Shown: positions 5,869-13,177, counted from the first letter of the stretch. The stretch is 17,679 nucleotides of DNA from Alphaproteobacteria bacterium (GCA_020851015.1 JADZDN010000335.1:1-17679), one strand, 5' to 3'. Program-made: numbers and translations. Notes: generated from the letters alone by a model not told the origin.

Positions 5869-6849
5869 CTAGGCCGTTGCGGCGACGACCCGGTCGCGCC
5901 CCCCGCGCTTGGCCGCGTAGAGCGCGCGGTCGGCCGCTTCGATCGCGTCCTTGATCGGGCCGGCGCCCAGGGACGCGACCCCGATCGACGCGGTGACCGA
6001 AACCGGGTCGGCGTCGTCGATCTCGACCGGCGCTTCGGCGACCGCCAGGCGCAGGCGTTCGCAGACGGCGGTGGCCGCGCCAAGATCGGCATTGGGCAGG
6101 CAGAGCAGGAATTCCTCGCCGCCGTAGCGGAAGACCGTATCGTACGGCCTGACATGGGCGAGCAGCCGCCCGGCCGCGGTGATCAGCACGTGGTCGCCGG
6201 CGGCGTGGCCCAGCGAGTCGTTGATGCGCTTGAAATGATCCAGATCGAGCAGCGCGACGCAAAGCGGCGCTGCGGTGCGCCGGGTGCGCGCCGCCTCGCG
6301 CTCCAGCTCGACCAGCATGGCCTGGCGGCTGTGGGCGCCCGTCAGCGGATCGAGATCCGACTTCAGCCGCTGGAAGGCGGCGCTGATGCGGCGGGCGCGC
6401 AGGTTGAAATCGCTGACCGCAGCCACCAGCGCATCGTACTCGGCGACCGGTACCACGCCGCCGCCCTGGATTACGCGGGCCAGCATGCGGGACTGGTCGT
6501 GCATGCGTTCGTGCGCCTCGGCCAGGTCGTGGAAGGCCGGCTGGTCGAGCAACCCGCCGTCGTGGCGATGCACCTCGTACCAGGCGCCGAAGCGGCACAG
6601 GAAGGCGGCGTTTGGCGAGGCCATCTCGATCGGCATCGCCTCGCGGCAGATCAGCGCGCGGTGCCAGGCCTGCAGCCATTGCAGGTGCTCGTCGACCGCG
6701 GCGTCGATCGCGTCGACGATCTGGGCGGTGGATTGCGATGCGGCGGGCGGCGCGAACAGCGGTATCGGCGGCCCGGCCAGCAGCGCGGCCGCGGCCAGGT
6801 CGGCGTCGCACCGGGTGGGATCGAAATCGAGCGTGGCCAAGGCGGTCAT
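5869..6849 (-). CDS. CZB-GGDEF diguanylate cyclase, DgcZ-like
   Basis: Makes cyclic di-GMP from two GTP. The C-terminal half (about 160-326) is a complete GGDEF domain: 'SDLDPLTGAHSRQAML' (164-179), 'LLDLDHFKRINDSLGHAAGD' (200-219), the active signature RYGGEEF (241-247) and the inhibitory-site RxxD (R234-PY-D237) five residues before it. The N-terminal half matches the chemoreceptor zinc-binding (CZB) domain of E. coli DgcZ/YdeH in motif order: DEHLQWL (H55), FLCRFGAWYE (C85), and EAHERMH (H113, H117), i.e. the 3-His/1-Cys zinc site. In E. coli, zinc bound there inhibits the enzyme. No membrane segment, so likely cytoplasmic. The ATG at 6849 is preferred over a TTG at 6879. mobA follows after 4 nt. 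Confidence 0.92.
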   Translation of the reverse strand: MTALATLDFDPTRCDADLAAAALLAGPPIPLFAPPAASQSTAQIVDAIDAAVDEHLQWLQAWHRALICREAMPIEMASPNAAFLCRFGAWYEVHRHDGGLLDQPAFHDLAEAHERMHDQSRMLARVIQGGGVVPVAEYDALVAAVSDFNLRARRISAAFQRLKSDLDPLTGAHSRQAMLVELEREAARTRRTAAPLCVALLDLDHFKRINDSLGHAAGDHVLITAAGRLLAHVRPYDTVFRYGGEEFLLCLPNADLGAATAVCERLRLAVAEAPVEIDDADPVSVTASIGVASLGAGPIKDAIEAADRALYAAKRGGRDRVVAATA

Positions 6850-6923
6850 CGGCGCGTTCTGCGGCCCCCAAGCAACCAAGCCCAGCCTGTGACCATTCTG
6901 GGCCGACGAAACCTAGCGGCGAA

Positions 6924-6953
6924 TATTTACGCAGTCGTTAAGCGGAAATACAA
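6924..6953 (-). promoter_or_regulatory. Candidate promoter of the cyclase-mobA pair
   Basis: Minus-strand TTGTAT (6953-6948) and TAAATA (6929-6924) are 18 nt apart in a strikingly AT-rich patch of the 138-nt gap after the acetyltransferase gene, about 75 nt before the cyclase start. It would allow the cyclase and mobA to be expressed apart from fdhD. By-eye call. Confidence 0.4.
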
Positions 6954-6987
6954 AGCATTTGAGGCAAGAGCGAGACAATTCCCAGGG

Positions 6988-7584
6988 TTAGCGCCGAATT
7001 TCCCGGCGCATGATCGGGTGGTTCGGGCTGGGACGCGCGGCTTCGGCAAAGCCGCAGGCCGCGAAGACCTGGGCCGTGCCCATGAAGGACGAGAAATCCA
7101 TCGCCCGCTTGGCGGTGTCGATCGGGTAGCCCTCGACCAGCCGCGCGCCGCTCTTGCGCGCGTGGGCCACCGCCGCCGCGAGCAGCGCCCGGCTGAGGCC
7201 GCGGCCGCGGTAGTCCTTGGCGACGTAAAAGCAGGTGACCGACCAGCATGGCCCCGTTGGCGTCGACTTGGCCTCGACCGTCTTGGTGCGCGAGCGCGCC
7301 AGCGAGGCATAGGCTTCCTTGGGCTGGACGGCGCACCACCCCACCGGCCGGCCGCCGTCATAGGCGAGGATGCCCGGCACGGCCCCGCCCGCGACGATCT
7401 TCTGGAAGGCGCGCCGGTTGCCCGCGCCGGCATTCTTCTGGAACTCGGCGCGCTTGAGCCGCCACCACATGCACCAACAGCCGGCCATGGCGCCGCGCGG
7501 GCCGAACAGGGCCTCGATATCGTCCCAGCGGTCGGGCGTGGCGGGATGAAAATCGAGCGTCGTCTTACGCGGCATCCTCGACAT
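6988..7584 (-). CDS. GNAT family N-acetyltransferase
   Basis: A 198-residue GNAT fold enzyme that would move an acetyl group from acetyl-CoA to an unknown acceptor. The acetyl-CoA loop is YRGRGLSRALLAAAVAHAR (125-143), preceded by the beta-strand 'WSVTCFYVAKD' (114-124). The N-terminal 'GCWCMWWRLKRAEF' (35-48) is a Trp/Cys-rich block I associate with a widespread uncharacterised subfamily. C-terminal 'QVFAACGFAEAAR' (172-184) is the usual GNAT end. The ATG at 7584 overlaps the fdhD end by 20 nt; an internal ATG at 7575 would overlap by 11. The overlap implies coupled translation with fdhD. Neither start has a strong ribosome site. A role linked to FdhD is not known. Confidence 0.85.
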   Translation of the reverse strand: MSRMPRKTTLDFHPATPDRWDDIEALFGPRGAMAGCWCMWWRLKRAEFQKNAGAGNRRAFQKIVAGGAVPGILAYDGGRPVGWCAVQPKEAYASLARSRTKTVEAKSTPTGPCWSVTCFYVAKDYRGRGLSRALLAAAVAHARKSGARLVEGYPIDTAKRAMDFSSFMGTAQVFAACGFAEAARPSPNHPIMRREIRR

Positions 7585-8446
7585 CGGCGCTCTTGCGGCG
7601 ATGGCGCTTGTCCTCCTCCTCGATCTTCGCGGGGTCGGCGTCGTACTGGATGCGGTCCTGGCCGGACAGCGCGACGAAGCGCTTGCCTTTCGCCCGGCCG
7701 ACCAGGGTGAGCCCCGCCTTGCGCGCGAGCGCCACGCCCGAGGCGGTGAAGCCCGAGCGCGAGATCAGGATCGGGATGCGCATCTGCACGCACTTGATGA
7801 CCATCTCGGAGGTCAGGCGGCCGGTGGTGTAGAAGGTCTTGCCCTCCGGCCCGATCCTGTGCAGATGCATGTAGCCGGCGATCTTGTCGATCGCGTTGTG
7901 CCGGCCGACATCCTCCATGTAGATCAGCGGCCGGTCCTCCTCGCACAGCACGCAGCCGTGGATCGCGCCGGCCTCGAGGTAGAGGCTCGGCGTCAGGTTG
8001 ATCTTCTTGGACAGCGCGTAGATCCATGAGGTCTTCAGCACCGCGTCGCTGGGCAGCACGATCTCGTCGAACTTCTCCATCAGGTCGCCATAGACCGTGC
8101 CCTGCGCGCAGCCCGAGGTCAGCGTCTTTTTGCGCAGCTTGTCCTCGAAATCGGTCTGTTCCGCCGTGCGCACGACGACCGTGTCGATCTCCAGGTCGAC
8201 ATCGATGCCGGTGATGGTGTCGTCGGGCTTCAACATGTTCTGGTTGAGCAGGTAGCCCACCGCCAGGCAGTCCGGATAGTCGCCCACGGTCATCATGGTG
8301 ACGATCTCGCGGCCGTTCAGGAAAACGGTCAGCGGCCGCTCGACCGGGACCGAGGTCTCGATCGGCTTGCCGTCCTGGTCGGTGCCCCGGACGCGCTCGG
8401 TCAGGCGCGGATCGGCGGGATCGGGGCGGACGATGAACGCGCGCAT
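7565..8446 (-). CDS. fdhD: Formate dehydrogenase accessory sulfurtransferase FdhD
   Basis: FdhD carries sulfur from a cysteine desulfurase to the molybdenum or tungsten bis-MGD cofactor before it enters formate dehydrogenase. The 293-residue protein has the conserved VERPLTVFLNGREIVTMM (35-52), the loop LTSGCAQGTVYG (109-120), 'MEDVGRHNAIDKIAGYM' (177-193) and 'GRLTSEMVIKC' (209-219). The classical C-x-x-C of E. coli FdhD (C121/C124) is here C113-A-Q-G, so only the first cysteine is kept; a different C-x-x-C (C165-VL-C168) lies before the DVGRHN block. A charged tail (residues 275-293) extends the C-terminus. Start ATG 8446 has no obvious ribosome site. Divergent from the tungstate transporter genes and overlapping the acetyltransferase gene. 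Confidence 0.93.
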   Translation of the reverse strand: MRAFIVRPDPADPRLTERVRGTDQDGKPIETSVPVERPLTVFLNGREIVTMMTVGDYPDCLAVGYLLNQNMLKPDDTITGIDVDLEIDTVVVRTAEQTDFEDKLRKKTLTSGCAQGTVYGDLMEKFDEIVLPSDAVLKTSWIYALSKKINLTPSLYLEAGAIHGCVLCEEDRPLIYMEDVGRHNAIDKIAGYMHLHRIGPEGKTFYTTGRLTSEMVIKCVQMRIPILISRSGFTASGVALARKAGLTLVGRAKGKRFVALSGQDRIQYDADPAKIEEEDKRHRRKSADVEDAA

Positions 8447-8589
8447 GCCAGCACTATGGGTGGCGGCGCGGCGCCAGACAAGGCATCGGCGGCTCGTCGG
8501 ACAGCACCCGGGAAATGACCGCAGTGGAAGAAATCACCGGAAAGCACATAAGATCGCCTAGCCGCCGACCGAACCTAGTCCTGGGGCAA
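8447..8589. other. Divergent control region, fdhD and tupBCA
   Basis: The 143 nt between fdhD (minus) and tupB (plus) must hold both promoters. I see no convincing sigma-70 pair, no ModE-like palindrome and no fold resembling the Moco riboswitch. A weak TAAGAT (about 8549-8554) could be a plus-strand -10. An upstream in-frame ATG for tupB lies at 8515. Confidence 0.4.
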
Positions 8590-9303
8590 ATGACCGAGAT
8601 TGCCGACGCCTTTGCGGCCGCGCTGCGCCTGATCGTCGGGCTGGACGCGGAGCTGGCCCAGATCATCGGCCTCTCGATCCGCGTCAGCCTGACCGCGGTG
8701 GTGCTGGCGGCGATCGTCGCCCTGCCGGCCGGCGCGGCCTTGGCGGTGTTCCGCTTTCCCGGCCGGCGCGTGGTGGTCGTGCTGCTGAACGCGCTGATGG
8801 GGCTGCCGCCCGTCGTGGTCGGCCTGGCGGTCTACTTGCTGCTGTCGCGGAGCGGGCCGGTCGGCTTCCTCGGCTGGCTGTTCACCCCCGCCGCGATGGT
8901 GACGGCCCAGACCATCCTGATCGCGCCGCTGATCGCCGCCGTCGCCCGCCAGTCGATGGCCGAGCTGTGGGCCGAATACGCCGACGAGCTGCGCTCGCTC
9001 GGCGTCGGCCCCGCCCGCACGATCGCGACCCTGCTGTGGGACGGGCGCTTCGGCCTGCTGACCGCGATCCTGGCCGGGTTCGGCCGCGCCTCGGCCGAGG
9101 TCGGCGCCGTGATCATGGTCGGCGGCAACATCGCCCATGTCACGCGCACCATGACCACGGCGATCGCGCTGGAAACCGCCAAGGGCGAACTGGCCCTGGC
9201 GCTGGGCCTGGGCATCGTGCTGCTGGCGATCTCGATCGGGGTCAACGCCGCCGCCTACCTGGTCGGCGAGGCCACCCGCGCCGGCGAGGCGTCGCCGGCA
9301 TGA
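8590..9303 (+). CDS. tupB: Tungstate ABC transporter permease TupB
   Basis: Inner-membrane channel of a tungstate importer. The 237 residues contain about five to six hydrophobic segments (around 29-52, 60-86, 98-118, 155-178, 202-224). The cytoplasmic coupling loop is 'YADELRSLGVGPARTIATLL' (130-149), and the family-typical GFGRASAEVGAVIMVGGNI (163-181) is followed by 'TRTMTTAIALETAKGE'. This last block is characteristic of TupB/ModB-like permeases. The ATG at 8590 starts where homologues start; the longer frame from 8515 adds 25 non-conserved residues. The stop overlaps the tupC start by ATGA. Specificity for tungstate rests mainly on the linked TupA. Confidence 0.9.
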   Translation: MTEIADAFAAALRLIVGLDAELAQIIGLSIRVSLTAVVLAAIVALPAGAALAVFRFPGRRVVVVLLNALMGLPPVVVGLAVYLLLSRSGPVGFLGWLFTPAAMVTAQTILIAPLIAAVARQSMAELWAEYADELRSLGVGPARTIATLLWDGRFGLLTAILAGFGRASAEVGAVIMVGGNIAHVTRTMTTAIALETAKGELALALGLGIVLLAISIGVNAAAYLVGEATRAGEASPA

Positions 9304-10016
9304 TGCCCGCCATCCTGCCGCTCAAGGTCGAGGGCCTCGGCTTCCGCGCCGGCGGTCAGACCCTGCTGCGCGGCATCAGCTTCGAGGTCGTGCCGGGCCG
9401 GCGCCTGGTGCTGATGGGACCGAACGGCGCCGGCAAGAGCCTGACCCTGCGCCTGTGCCACGGACTCGAGCGGCCGAGCGAGGGCCGCGTGGCGTGGCAG
9501 GGCCCGCGCAGCGCCGAGGCGCGGCTTCATCAGGCGATGGTGTTCCAGCGGCCGATCCTGCTGCGCCGCTCGGCCGCCGCGAACATCGCCTACGCGCTCG
9601 ACGTGCGCGGGGTGAACGGCGCCGAGCGCCCGCGCCGCGTGAAGCAGGCGCTCGACCAGATCGGCCTCGCCGCCCTGGCCGACCGGCCGGCGCGCGTGCT
9701 GTCGGGCGGCGAGCGCCAGCTGCTGGCGCTGGCCCGCGCCGCCGCGCTGAAGCCGGAAGTGCTGTTCCTCGACGAGCCCACCGCGAGCCTGGCGCCCGCC
9801 GCCGCCAGGCGGGTCGAGGCCGCCATCGCCGACATCCACGCCGCCGGCACGACGATCGTGATGACCACGCACGACCTTGGCCAGGCGCGGCGCCTGGCCG
9901 ACGACATCCTGTTCCTGCACGAAGGGCGCCTGGTCGAGCGCGGCCCGGCCGCCGCCTTCCTCGCCGCGCCGAAAACCCCGGAAGCACAAGCCTACATGAA
10001 GGGAGAATTGCTATGA
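9300..10016 (+). CDS. tupC: Tungstate ABC transporter ATP-binding protein TupC
   Basis: The ATPase of the importer, 238 residues, complete. Seen in order: Walker A GPNGAGKS (40-47), Q-loop VFQRP (81-85), ABC signature LSGGERQ (134-140), Walker B VLFLDEPTA (154-162) and switch histidine TTHD (189-192). No C-terminal regulatory (TOBE/MOP) domain as found in ModC, which fits TupC. ATG 9300 overlaps the tupB stop in ATGA; a second in-frame ATG is at 9303. Its own stop overlaps tupA, again by ATGA. Confidence 0.93.
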   Translation: MMPAILPLKVEGLGFRAGGQTLLRGISFEVVPGRRLVLMGPNGAGKSLTLRLCHGLERPSEGRVAWQGPRSAEARLHQAMVFQRPILLRRSAAANIAYALDVRGVNGAERPRRVKQALDQIGLAALADRPARVLSGGERQLLALARAAALKPEVLFLDEPTASLAPAAARRVEAAIADIHAAGTTIVMTTHDLGQARRLADDILFLHEGRLVERGPAAAFLAAPKTPEAQAYMKGELL

Positions 10017-10852
10017 GACCGATCCGCCCCGCCCTGTTCCTGCCGACGCTCGCGCTGGTCGCGGTCCTCGGCACGCTTCCCACGCAGGCCGCCGACCGGT
10101 TCATCACGGTGGCGTCGACGACGTCGACCGAGCAGTCCGGCCTGTTCAAGTACCTGCTGCCGATCTTCGAGAAGAAGACCGGGATCGAGGTGCGCGTGGT
10201 GGCCGTGGGCACGGGCCAGGCGATCAAGCTGGCCGAGAAGGGCGACGCCGACGTGCTGTTCGTGCACCACAAGCCGTCGGAGGAGAAGTTCGTCGCCGAG
10301 GGTTGGAGCGCCAAGCGCTTCCCGGTGATGTACAACGACTTCATCGTCGTGGGCCCGGCCGCTGACCCGGCGAAGATCAAGGGGCTGAAGGACACCGCCG
10401 CGGCCTTCAGGAAGATCGCCGAGGCCAAGGCGCCCTTCGCCTCGCGCGCCGACAACAGCGGCACGCACCTGGCCGAGATGGAGTTCTGGAAAGCCGCCGG
10501 CATCGACGCCAAGGCGTCGTCGGGCCAGTGGTACCGCGAGACCGGATCGGGCATGGGGCCGACGCTCAACACGGCGGCCGGCATGGACGCCTACGCGCTG
10601 GCCGACCGCGGCACCTGGCTCAGCTTCGCCAACCGCCAGCGGCTGGAGATCGTCGTCGAGGGCGACCCGAAGCTCTTCAACCAGTACGGCGTGATGCTGG
10701 TCAGCAAGGCCAAGCACCCGCACGTCAAGGACGCGGACGGCAAGGCGTTCGTCGACTGGCTGGTGTCGCCGGAGGGGCAGCAGGCGATCGCCGGCTACAA
10801 GATCGGCGGCCAGCAGCTCTTCTTCCCGAACGCGAACCAGGCAGGAGCGTAA
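10013..10852 (+). CDS. tupA: Tungstate-binding periplasmic protein TupA
   Basis: Substrate-binding protein that captures tungstate in the periplasm. A signal peptide (residues 1-27, ending TQA-A) is followed at once by the family hallmark VASTTSTEQSGLFKYLLP (33-50), the T/S-rich oxyanion loop typical of TupA. Further conserved blocks are 'GTGQAIKLAEKGDADVLFVH' (66-85), SRADNSGTH (144-152) with the Arg expected near the anion, and 'FNQYGVMLVS' (222-231). The 279-residue length is normal. ATG 10013 overlaps the tupC stop and has GGGAGA upstream. Classical ModA and WtpA lack this N-terminal motif, so tungstate is the likelier ligand, though affinity was not measured. Confidence 0.94.
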   Translation: MRPIRPALFLPTLALVAVLGTLPTQAADRFITVASTTSTEQSGLFKYLLPIFEKKTGIEVRVVAVGTGQAIKLAEKGDADVLFVHHKPSEEKFVAEGWSAKRFPVMYNDFIVVGPAADPAKIKGLKDTAAAFRKIAEAKAPFASRADNSGTHLAEMEFWKAAGIDAKASSGQWYRETGSGMGPTLNTAAGMDAYALADRGTWLSFANRQRLEIVVEGDPKLFNQYGVMLVSKAKHPHVKDADGKAFVDWLVSPEGQQAIAGYKIGGQQLFFPNANQAGA

Positions 10853-10877
10853 AGCGGCGGGGGATTTCGCTCAGCTC

Positions 10878-11010
10878 GTCATGGCCGGACTTGTTCCGGC
10901 CATCCACGTCGTCACGATCCGACAGTCGCACTAATCAAGAGCAACGCTCTCGCGCGTGCCACAGTCGCCGCGTCCCCGACGTGGATGCCCGGGACAAGCC
11001 CGGGCATGAC
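10878..11010. repeat. Dispersed palindromic repeat, copy 2
   Basis: Left half (10878-10908): GTC-ATGGCCGGA-CTTGT-TCCGGCCAT-CCACG. Right half (10980-11010): CGTGG-ATGCCCGGG-ACAAG-CCCGGGCAT-GAC. The right half reversed is the left half with four changes that restore pairing in each stem. The 71-nt centre holds ACAGTCGC twice (near 10921 and 10962) and the small hairpin AGAGC-AAC-GCTCT (about 10938-10950). It lies between the convergent ends of tupA and the aldolase gene and fills most of that gap, where it might also help end transcription. Confidence 0.88.
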
Positions 11011-11024
11011 GCCAAGGGGGACGG

Positions 11025-11804
11025 TCAGTCCTTGTAGTCCGGCTCCTTGCGGTCCAGCACGCGCTTCAGCGCATCGAAGTGATGCCGGTAGCCGCGCTTG
11101 CCGCCGTAGGTGTAGGGCGTCTTGACTTGGTTGCGCATGTGCTCGATCACCGCGGGCTTGACCGGCTTCAGCTTCTGCCCCGTCCACATCGCGTAGAGCT
11201 GCACCTGGCAGGCGCGCTCGAGGTAGAAGAGCGTGTCGTAGGCCTGCGCGATGGTCTCCGCCACCACCAGCACGCCGTGGTTCGCCATGAACATGATGCG
11301 CTTGTCGCCGAGCACGGCGGCCAGTCGCTCGCCTTCCTCGGGGTCGTTGGCGAGGCCGGTGTATTCGGTGTCGTAGACGATCTGGTCGCGCAGCAGCACC
11401 TCGGTCTGGCCGATCGGCTCGATCCGCGGGTTCTCGAGCCTCGTCAGCGCGCTGGCGAACGGCATGTGGGTGTGCAGCACCGCGCCGGCCTTCTCGTTCA
11501 GCCGATGGATCGGCGAATGGATGCAGAAGGCGGAGCGCTCGCATTCCCCCTCGCCGCTCAGCACGCGGCCGTCATGGGCAACCTCGATCAGGCTCGAGGC
11601 CGTCACCTCGGACCAGTAGAGGCCGAAGGGATTGACCAGGAAGCGGTCGCGCTTGCCCGGAATCGCCGCGGTCAAGTGGTTGAACACGCCCTCGTTGAAG
11701 CCGTGCATCACCGCCATCCGGTGCGCCGCGGCCAGATCCACGCGAACCTGCCATTCGGCCTTGTCGGGGACCGTCGCCGAGGATTTGGTCGAAACCAGCT
11801 TCAT
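11025..11804 (-). CDS. Class II aldolase/adducin family protein
   Basis: A 259-residue protein of the zinc-dependent class II aldolase/adducin head family, which includes fuculose-phosphate aldolase and ribulose-5-phosphate epimerase. Zinc-site histidines are visible in VLHTHMPF (H111, H113) and ANHG (H176). 'RVDLAAAHRMAVMHGFNEGV' (21-40), 'FLVNPFGLYWSEVTASSL' (55-72) and 'SPIHRLNEKAGAVLHTH' are the family blocks. The version with a long C-terminal tail ending in 'YGGKRGYRHHFDALKRVL' is common in Proteobacteria; the substrate is unknown. ATG 11804 has GGAG upstream. A 6-bp inverted repeat (AACGCT 11807-11812 / AGCGTT 11829-11834) lies just upstream and might be an operator. Confidence 0.9.
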   Translation of the reverse strand: MKLVSTKSSATVPDKAEWQVRVDLAAAHRMAVMHGFNEGVFNHLTAAIPGKRDRFLVNPFGLYWSEVTASSLIEVAHDGRVLSGEGECERSAFCIHSPIHRLNEKAGAVLHTHMPFASALTRLENPRIEPIGQTEVLLRDQIVYDTEYTGLANDPEEGERLAAVLGDKRIMFMANHGVLVVAETIAQAYDTLFYLERACQVQLYAMWTGQKLKPVKPAVIEHMRNQVKTPYTYGGKRGYRHHFDALKRVLDRKEPDYKD

Positions 11805-11909
11805 GTAACGCTCCGCATAAGACCTGGAAGCGTTCTAGCATAACTCGTGCAAGCTCAGGAAATGGGGACATCCACCACCGCCGGCACGCAGAACCTTGCA
11901 GCTGCGCGT

Positions 11910-12473
11910 TCAGCCTGGCGGCTGCACCGCCACCCATCCGCCCGGACAGTTCTGAACATCGGGGTAATAGCCCGCCGGGTCGTAGCAGTAGTAGTAGGTC
12001 CCGGGTACGCCCTGCGGCGGCGGGTTGTAGTAGGGGTCGGGCGTCGTCCGCGGCTCTACGTAGTAGTAGGGATAGGGATACGGCTCGACCAGCCGGCGCG
12101 GATAGGGGTCGTAGAGGCGATAGCGCCGATCCTGCCGATAGCGCCAGTCCTCGCGATCGTAGTCGCGATGGCCGTAATCGTCGTGGCGGTTGTCGTCGCG
12201 CGGCCGCGGCCGCGCGCGCGATCCCCCGCCCGACGATGGCAGCTGCGCGGAGGGCTGGGCCGAGGGCTGGGAGGGTTGCGAGGATTGCGGCGGCGCGCTG
12301 AGCGCCGGCCCCGAGGGTTCGCGATTGCCGACCGCGGGCGCGGGCCGCGACGGCGTCTGCACCACCGGCGGGCCGGGCTCGCGCTGGGCGAGGGTCGGCG
12401 GGCTCCAGGCAAGAAGGGCGCAAGCGGCGCCGGCGGCCAAAACGCGGCGAAGGGGGCCGATCGAGTTGCGCAT
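11910..12473 (-). CDS. Secreted Pro/Tyr-rich protein, unknown function
   Basis: A 187-residue exported protein. A signal peptide covers residues 1-29 (MRNSIGPLRR..., cut after TLA). Then follow a Pro/Ser/Gln-rich linker (to about 88), an Arg/Asp/His/Tyr-rich segment (89-125) and a Tyr/Pro-rich stretch (131-165). The C-terminus is 'CYDPAGYYPDVQNCPGGWVAV' (163-183), of which the GYYP...C..GW core recurs at the end of many proteobacterial envelope proteins; C163 and C176 could form a disulfide. The ATG at 12473, with GGAAGGAG upstream, is preferred over the ATG at 12497, whose extra residues merely encode that ribosome site. No enzyme motif is seen. Confidence 0.8.
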   Translation of the reverse strand: MRNSIGPLRRVLAAGAACALLAWSPPTLAQREPGPPVVQTPSRPAPAVGNREPSGPALSAPPQSSQPSQPSAQPSAQLPSSGGGSRARPRPRDDNRHDDYGHRDYDREDWRYRQDRRYRLYDPYPRRLVEPYPYPYYYVEPRTTPDPYYNPPPQGVPGTYYYCYDPAGYYPDVQNCPGGWVAVQPPG

Positions 12474-12562
12474 TCCTGCTCCTTCCCCGCCTTCCATTGA
12501 CGCCCTTTGGAAAACGCTTCGCCGTTACCCCGAGTTCCCCCTGCTCGGTCCGTCGACGCCGG

Positions 12563-13177
12563 CTATTCCGATCGCGCCTGCTTCATCTGATAGAGCGGCG
12601 GCAGGTCGCTGAGGTCGAGCCGCTTGCGCCCGGCCTCAGGCGCGCTGAGCGGCGTCGCCGGGACCAGCGTGGCAAGGCAGCGCCGCGCCAATTGCTGGTA
12701 TTCGCGCGTGCCCGCGGATTTCCACGCGATCTCGTCGTCCTTCAGCGCGCGCACGATCTTGGCCGGCATGCCGGCGGCGAGCGTGCGCGGCGGCACTTGG
12801 AACCCGGCCTTCACGAAGGCGAGCGCGGCGACGAACGCTGCCTCGCCAATCACCGCCCCGTCCATCACGACCGCGCCCATGCCGACCAGCGCATTGCGCT
12901 TGACAACGCAGCCATGCAGCACCGCGCCGTGGCCGATATGGCCGTCATCCTCGATAGTGGTGTCGGTGCCGGGAAAGCCGTGGACGATGCAGTTGTCCTG
13001 CAGGGTCGCGCCCCTGCCCATGACCAGCCGTCCCATGTCGCCCCGCAAGGAGGCGCCCGGGCCCACATAGCAGCCCGGCCCCACGATCACGTCGCCGATC
13101 AGCACCGCATCGGGATGCACGAAAGCGGCCGGATCGATCACCGGCGTCACGCCGTCGATGGCATAGACCTTCGCCAT
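12563..13177 (-). CDS. PaaY-type hexapeptide protein (gamma-carbonic anhydrase fold)
   Basis: A 204-residue left-handed beta-helix protein close in motif order to PaaY/CaiE. It has '[20 protein letters not shown]' (19-38), [14 protein letters not shown] (41-54), [10 protein letters not shown] (61-70), [12 protein letters not shown] (78-89), '[18 protein letters not shown]' (95-112) and '[13 protein letters not shown]' (151-163). The three zinc histidines are H66, H83 and H88. E. coli PaaY is a thioesterase linked to phenylacetate breakdown, and CaiE to carnitine; no paa or cai gene is nearby, so the role is open. The ATG at 13177 with GAGGAC upstream is preferred over a longer frame to 13237. 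The last 25 residues, after the PaaY-like part, are not conserved in my recollection of the family. Confidence 0.88.
   Translation of the reverse strand: MAKVYAIDGVTPVIDPAAFVHPDAVLIGDVIVGPGCYVGPGASLRGDMGRLVMGRGATLQDNCIVHGFPGTDTTIEDDGHIGHGAVLHGCVVKRNALVGMGAVVMDGAVIGEAAFVAALAFVKAGFQVPPRTLAAGMPAKIVRALKDDEIAWKSAGTREYQQLARRCLATLVPATPLSAPEAGRKRLDLSDLPPLYQMKQARSE

Noticed and set aside
5707..7710. 667-codon plus-strand open frame
   Set aside because: Antisense to mobA, the cyclase, the acetyltransferase and the fdhD end, all with clear family motifs; no recognisable domain of its own.
8447..8589. Molybdenum cofactor riboswitch or ModE box before tupB or fdhD
   Set aside because: Neither the conserved riboswitch helices nor a TATA-rich ModE palindrome could be recognised.
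9376..10584. 402-codon minus-strand open frame opposite tupC and tupA
   Set aside because: tupC and tupA carry all expected motifs; the antisense frame shows only low-complexity Arg/Ser/Ala sequence.
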